Part shown: positions 23,648-25,313 of the stretch, in pieces
Numbering within the stretch: the stretch's first letter is position 1
How the letters are laid out: each line of letters opens with the position of its first letter
Translations under genes and position numbers: made by a program
DNA from: CADEFX01 sp050260355
GTDB lineage: Bacteria > Pseudomonadota > Alphaproteobacteria > Rhizobiales > Hyphomicrobiaceae
Assembly: GCA_050260355.1 (NCBI GenBank)
Contig: JBLNBZ010000022.1
Location: 1 to 25,313 of the forward strand
DNA: 25,313 nucleotides
Reading direction: 5' to 3'
Notes under the pieces: model-generated
Seen by the model: only the letters and a program-made list of their open reading frames with translations
Databases searched by the model: none
Told to the model about the DNA's origin: nothing

Positions 23648-24283
23648 ATCGCGTCGCAGCGCACAAACGAAAACAGCCGGCCCGATGGGGCCGGCCGCTG
23701 CTTCGTGGCCGTCGCACCTCGCACCGCCGACGGCAAAGCCCAGTCAATGCTTACTTGGGGGTTGCAGCGGTTTGACACGCCAGATCGGTGAAAAGCACCA
23801 CAGCGGCTGCGGGCGAAGAGGACGCACGACGCCACTGTCGATACGTTCGCGTACACGTCGAGACTCTGGATGACGGCGTGTCAGCATTGGCCACTCCATC
23901 GTCGTTGCTGGCCGCACCCCGCCCGAAAGTTGGCCCCGCGTTCAACCGCGATGCGGATACGAAGGCATCGCCCGAAAGGACGTTGCCTGGACGAGCAGCG
24001 CGTTGACGAGGGAGGGTACGGCGAAAGGGGATGGGGATCGTGATCCGCGAAGCCTGCACTGGATCGGATGCATCTGCGGCGGCCCCACCCATGTCCGCCG
24101 TCAGTCCGGTCTTGCCGTAAGGCCAAGTTGCGTGCATGCCCTCGCTCGAACAAGCACGAGGCAAAGCCCCGCGTGTCCACTCAGGAACATCACTCCTGCA
24201 CCCCGCCTGGCGGATCGACAGGCCGGTACGCGCGACTGACGCGGTGCACTATAGAGTCCAACGGTGATTCGGTTAACGACTCG
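23648..24283. other. Gap with signals for a leftward transcription unit but no convincing gene
   Basis: This 636-base stretch lies between the amidase and the lipid-kinase gene. On the minus strand a promoter-like element (24248-24289) and a terminator (23665-23695) bracket about 570 bases. The longest frame in that direction ends at 23751 and opens at a TTG at 24164 (137 residues, or 128 from the ATG at 24137). Its third-position GC is only about 63 percent by hand count, apparently much lower than the flanking genes. Its protein resembles no family I know, and no good ribosome-binding site precedes it. It may be a small RNA, a fast-evolving small protein, or non-coding. Confidence 0.4.
23665..23695 (-). 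terminator. Intrinsic terminator reading leftward
   Basis: GCCGGCCC (23676-23683) and GGGCCGGC (23688-23695) form a perfect eight-base stem with a four-base loop. On the minus strand the hairpin is followed by TGTTTTCGTTTG, a U-rich tail typical of an intrinsic terminator. On the plus strand, where it follows the amidase stop by 28 bases, there is no U-run. It therefore fits best as the end of a leftward transcript, perhaps working weakly for the amidase too. Confidence 0.6.
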
Positions 24284-24289
24284 TTAACC
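24248..24289 (-). promoter_or_regulatory. CtrA/CcrM-type promoter reading leftward
   Basis: GGTTAACGACTCGTTAACC (24271-24289) is a near-perfect palindrome and an exact TTAA-N7-TTAAC CtrA box in both orientations. On the minus strand its inner half supplies TTAACC as a -35 element, followed after exactly 17 bases by TATAGT (complement of 24248-24253). Three GANTC sites, the CcrM methylation target, occur at 24254, 24266 and 24278 with 12-base spacing. The box contains the stop codon of the lipid-kinase gene. Confidence 0.6.
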
Positions 24290-25177
24290 CCTGCCGGCGG
24301 ATGCGGGGAGAGGCATGATCAAAGAGACACGCGGTCCATCTGATGCGACCGTGACGGGCGTGCTGCCGAAGGCATCGCCGTCGACCTGAACCGGCACGAC
24401 AGCCCGGCTGCGGATCTCCACCTGTCTGCACGGCACAACCCTGACGTAGCGGCAGGTGCTGAGCCTTCCCGATGCGAGCGCGATGAGGCAGGCGAGCAGC
24501 GCGCGGCGCTCGGCGGCATCGAACAGCACCGCGCTGAGGCCGGGATCGTGCAGCCGCGCGCCCTCCGCGATCACGAAGGCTCCACCGTAGTGCCTGGCAT
24601 TGGCGATGACCGCCCAGGCGGCGCGATGGGGCCGTCCATCGATCTCCAGGTCGAGCGCGTCGGGCGCACGCGCGAGGGCGCCGAGGACCGGCGCGGCGTA
24701 AGCGAGCTTGCCGATCCGGCTCTTGATCGGATGGCTCAGAGCATCGATGACGCGCCCATCGAAGCCGGCGCCGGCCATCAGCAGAAACAGCTCGCCGTTG
24801 ACGGTCGGCGCGCGGATCGTGACGGCTGGTGCACGCAGCAGCACGTCGGCCAGATCCTGGGGCCCGTGCGGCAGGCCGATCTCGTGGGAGAGGACGTTGG
24901 CCGTGCCCACCGGAATGACGCCGAGCGGCATGCCGGTGTCGGCGAGGGCCCGCGCAGCCTGCCGGATGGTGCCGTCACCGCCCGCCGCCAAGATTGCGTC
25001 GTATCCGCCGCTGCGTGCGGCCTCGAACGCCAGACCGTAGGCATCCTCCTTGGTCCGGCTGCGTCCGCGCGTCACGGTGGCGCCGGCTCGCTCGAGGCAG
25101 CCGACGACGCGAGGCGCAAGCAGTCGCGGCCCGTATCCGGCCGTTGCGTTGTCGATGAGAAAGAAGCGCCGGCGCAT
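24284..25177 (-). CDS. Diacylglycerol-kinase-like lipid kinase
   Basis: The 297-residue protein belongs to the DAGK catalytic-domain family (YegS/BmrU-like), which phosphorylates diacylglycerol or related lipids with ATP. The nucleotide-binding domain has LIDNATAGYG at 7-16, the signature GGDGT at 66-70 and GTANVLSHE at 91-99. The C-terminal beta-sandwich contains ANARHYGGAFVIAEGARLHDPGLSAV and ends with a VQVDGDAFGSTPV segment. I start at the ATG at 25175-25177: sequence further upstream is homopolymer-rich artefact and its translation is glycine-rich nonsense. The true upstream region is therefore not readable. Substrate specificity cannot be told from sequence. Confidence 0.9.
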   Translation of the reverse strand: MRRRFFLIDNATAGYGPRLLAPRVVGCLERAGATVTRGRSRTKEDAYGLAFEAARSGGYDAILAAGGDGTIRQAARALADTGMPLGVIPVGTANVLSHEIGLPHGPQDLADVLLRAPAVTIRAPTVNGELFLLMAGAGFDGRVIDALSHPIKSRIGKLAYAAPVLGALARAPDALDLEIDGRPHRAAWAVIANARHYGGAFVIAEGARLHDPGLSAVLFDAAERRALLACLIALASGRLSTCRYVRVVPCRQVEIRSRAVVPVQVDGDAFGSTPVTVASDGPRVSLIMPLPASAGRG

Positions 25178-25202
25178 GCTCGGGATCGATAAAACGGAAC
25201 GT

Positions 25203-25313
25203 GGCCGCGGCTGTTTAAAAACACCCCCCCCCGCAAAAAAAAAATACGCCACCCCCCAAACCCCCCCGACCGAAACCCCCCCACCCCCCCCCACCACGAG
25301 GGGCCCCCCCTCC
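25203..25313. other. Low-quality contig end
   Basis: The last ~110 bases consist largely of runs of C and A (for example ten A near 25235, several runs of seven to nine C) and bear no resemblance to the rest of the window. This looks like assembly or read-end artefact and should not be annotated. Confidence 0.85.

Noticed and set aside
25178..25297. N-terminal extension of the lipid kinase
   Set aside because: The added residues are a glycine/valine/phenylalanine-rich translation of the homopolymer artefact. The conserved domain begins right after the ATG at 25177.

Overview
The window carries a flagellar gene cluster from a GC-rich alphaproteobacterium, most likely of the order Hyphomicrobiales (Rhizobiales). 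The lineage call rests on gene content and order: an FtcR/Rem-type orphan regulator beside flgE, the FlaF-FlbT pair, a DUF1217 protein before flgF, a short FlgD, a FlgJ with only its rod-binding domain, and the order motA-fliM-fliN-fliG-flhB divergent from DUF1217-flgF-fliI.

Layout. Positions 1-4558 (minus strand) hold motA, fliM, fliN, fliG, flhB and the start of one more gene cut by the window edge: stator, C-ring switch and export gate. Positions 4715-7649 (plus strand) hold the DUF1217 gene, flgF and fliI. After a 664-base repeat-filled gap, 8314-12991 (minus strand) encodes flhA, fliR, fliJ-like, flgJ-like, flgN-like and a FliL-like membrane protein. A second repeat-filled gap of 991 bases separates flhA from fliQ. 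Positions 13983-19288 (minus strand) hold flgE, flgK, flgL, flaF, flbT, flgD and fliQ, in transcription order. ftcR (19460-20131, minus) lies upstream of flgE and ends the flagellar part. The right end holds unrelated genes: a Crp/Fnr-type regulator broken by a frameshift, a CBS-domain protein, a periplasmic N-acetylmuramoyl-L-alanine amidase and a diacylglycerol-kinase-like lipid kinase. The last ~100 bases are homopolymer-rich and look like contig-end artefact.

How it works together. FtcR probably activates the hook genes. FlhA, FlhB, FliQ and FliR form the export gate, which is fed by the FliI ATPase with FliJ and FlgN-type chaperones. FlgF, FlgJ, FlgD, FlgE, FlgK and FlgL build rod, hook and junction. 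FlaF and FlbT tune flagellin synthesis. MotA with FliG/FliM/FliN generates and switches torque. motB, fliF, most rod genes and flagellin are not in the window.

Most notable non-coding signals: (1) the two repeat-filled gaps hold the same composite element (modules B-A-C) in opposite orientation, bracketing the flhA-to-FliL-like block; (2) there are two full CtrA-type boxes (TTAA-N7-TTAAC), one before the amidase and one at the end of the lipid-kinase gene. The second fits a leftward promoter with three evenly spaced GANTC sites and points into an otherwise unexplained ~570-base unit that ends in a terminator hairpin. I found no defence system, CRISPR array, mobile-element gene, tRNA or rRNA.
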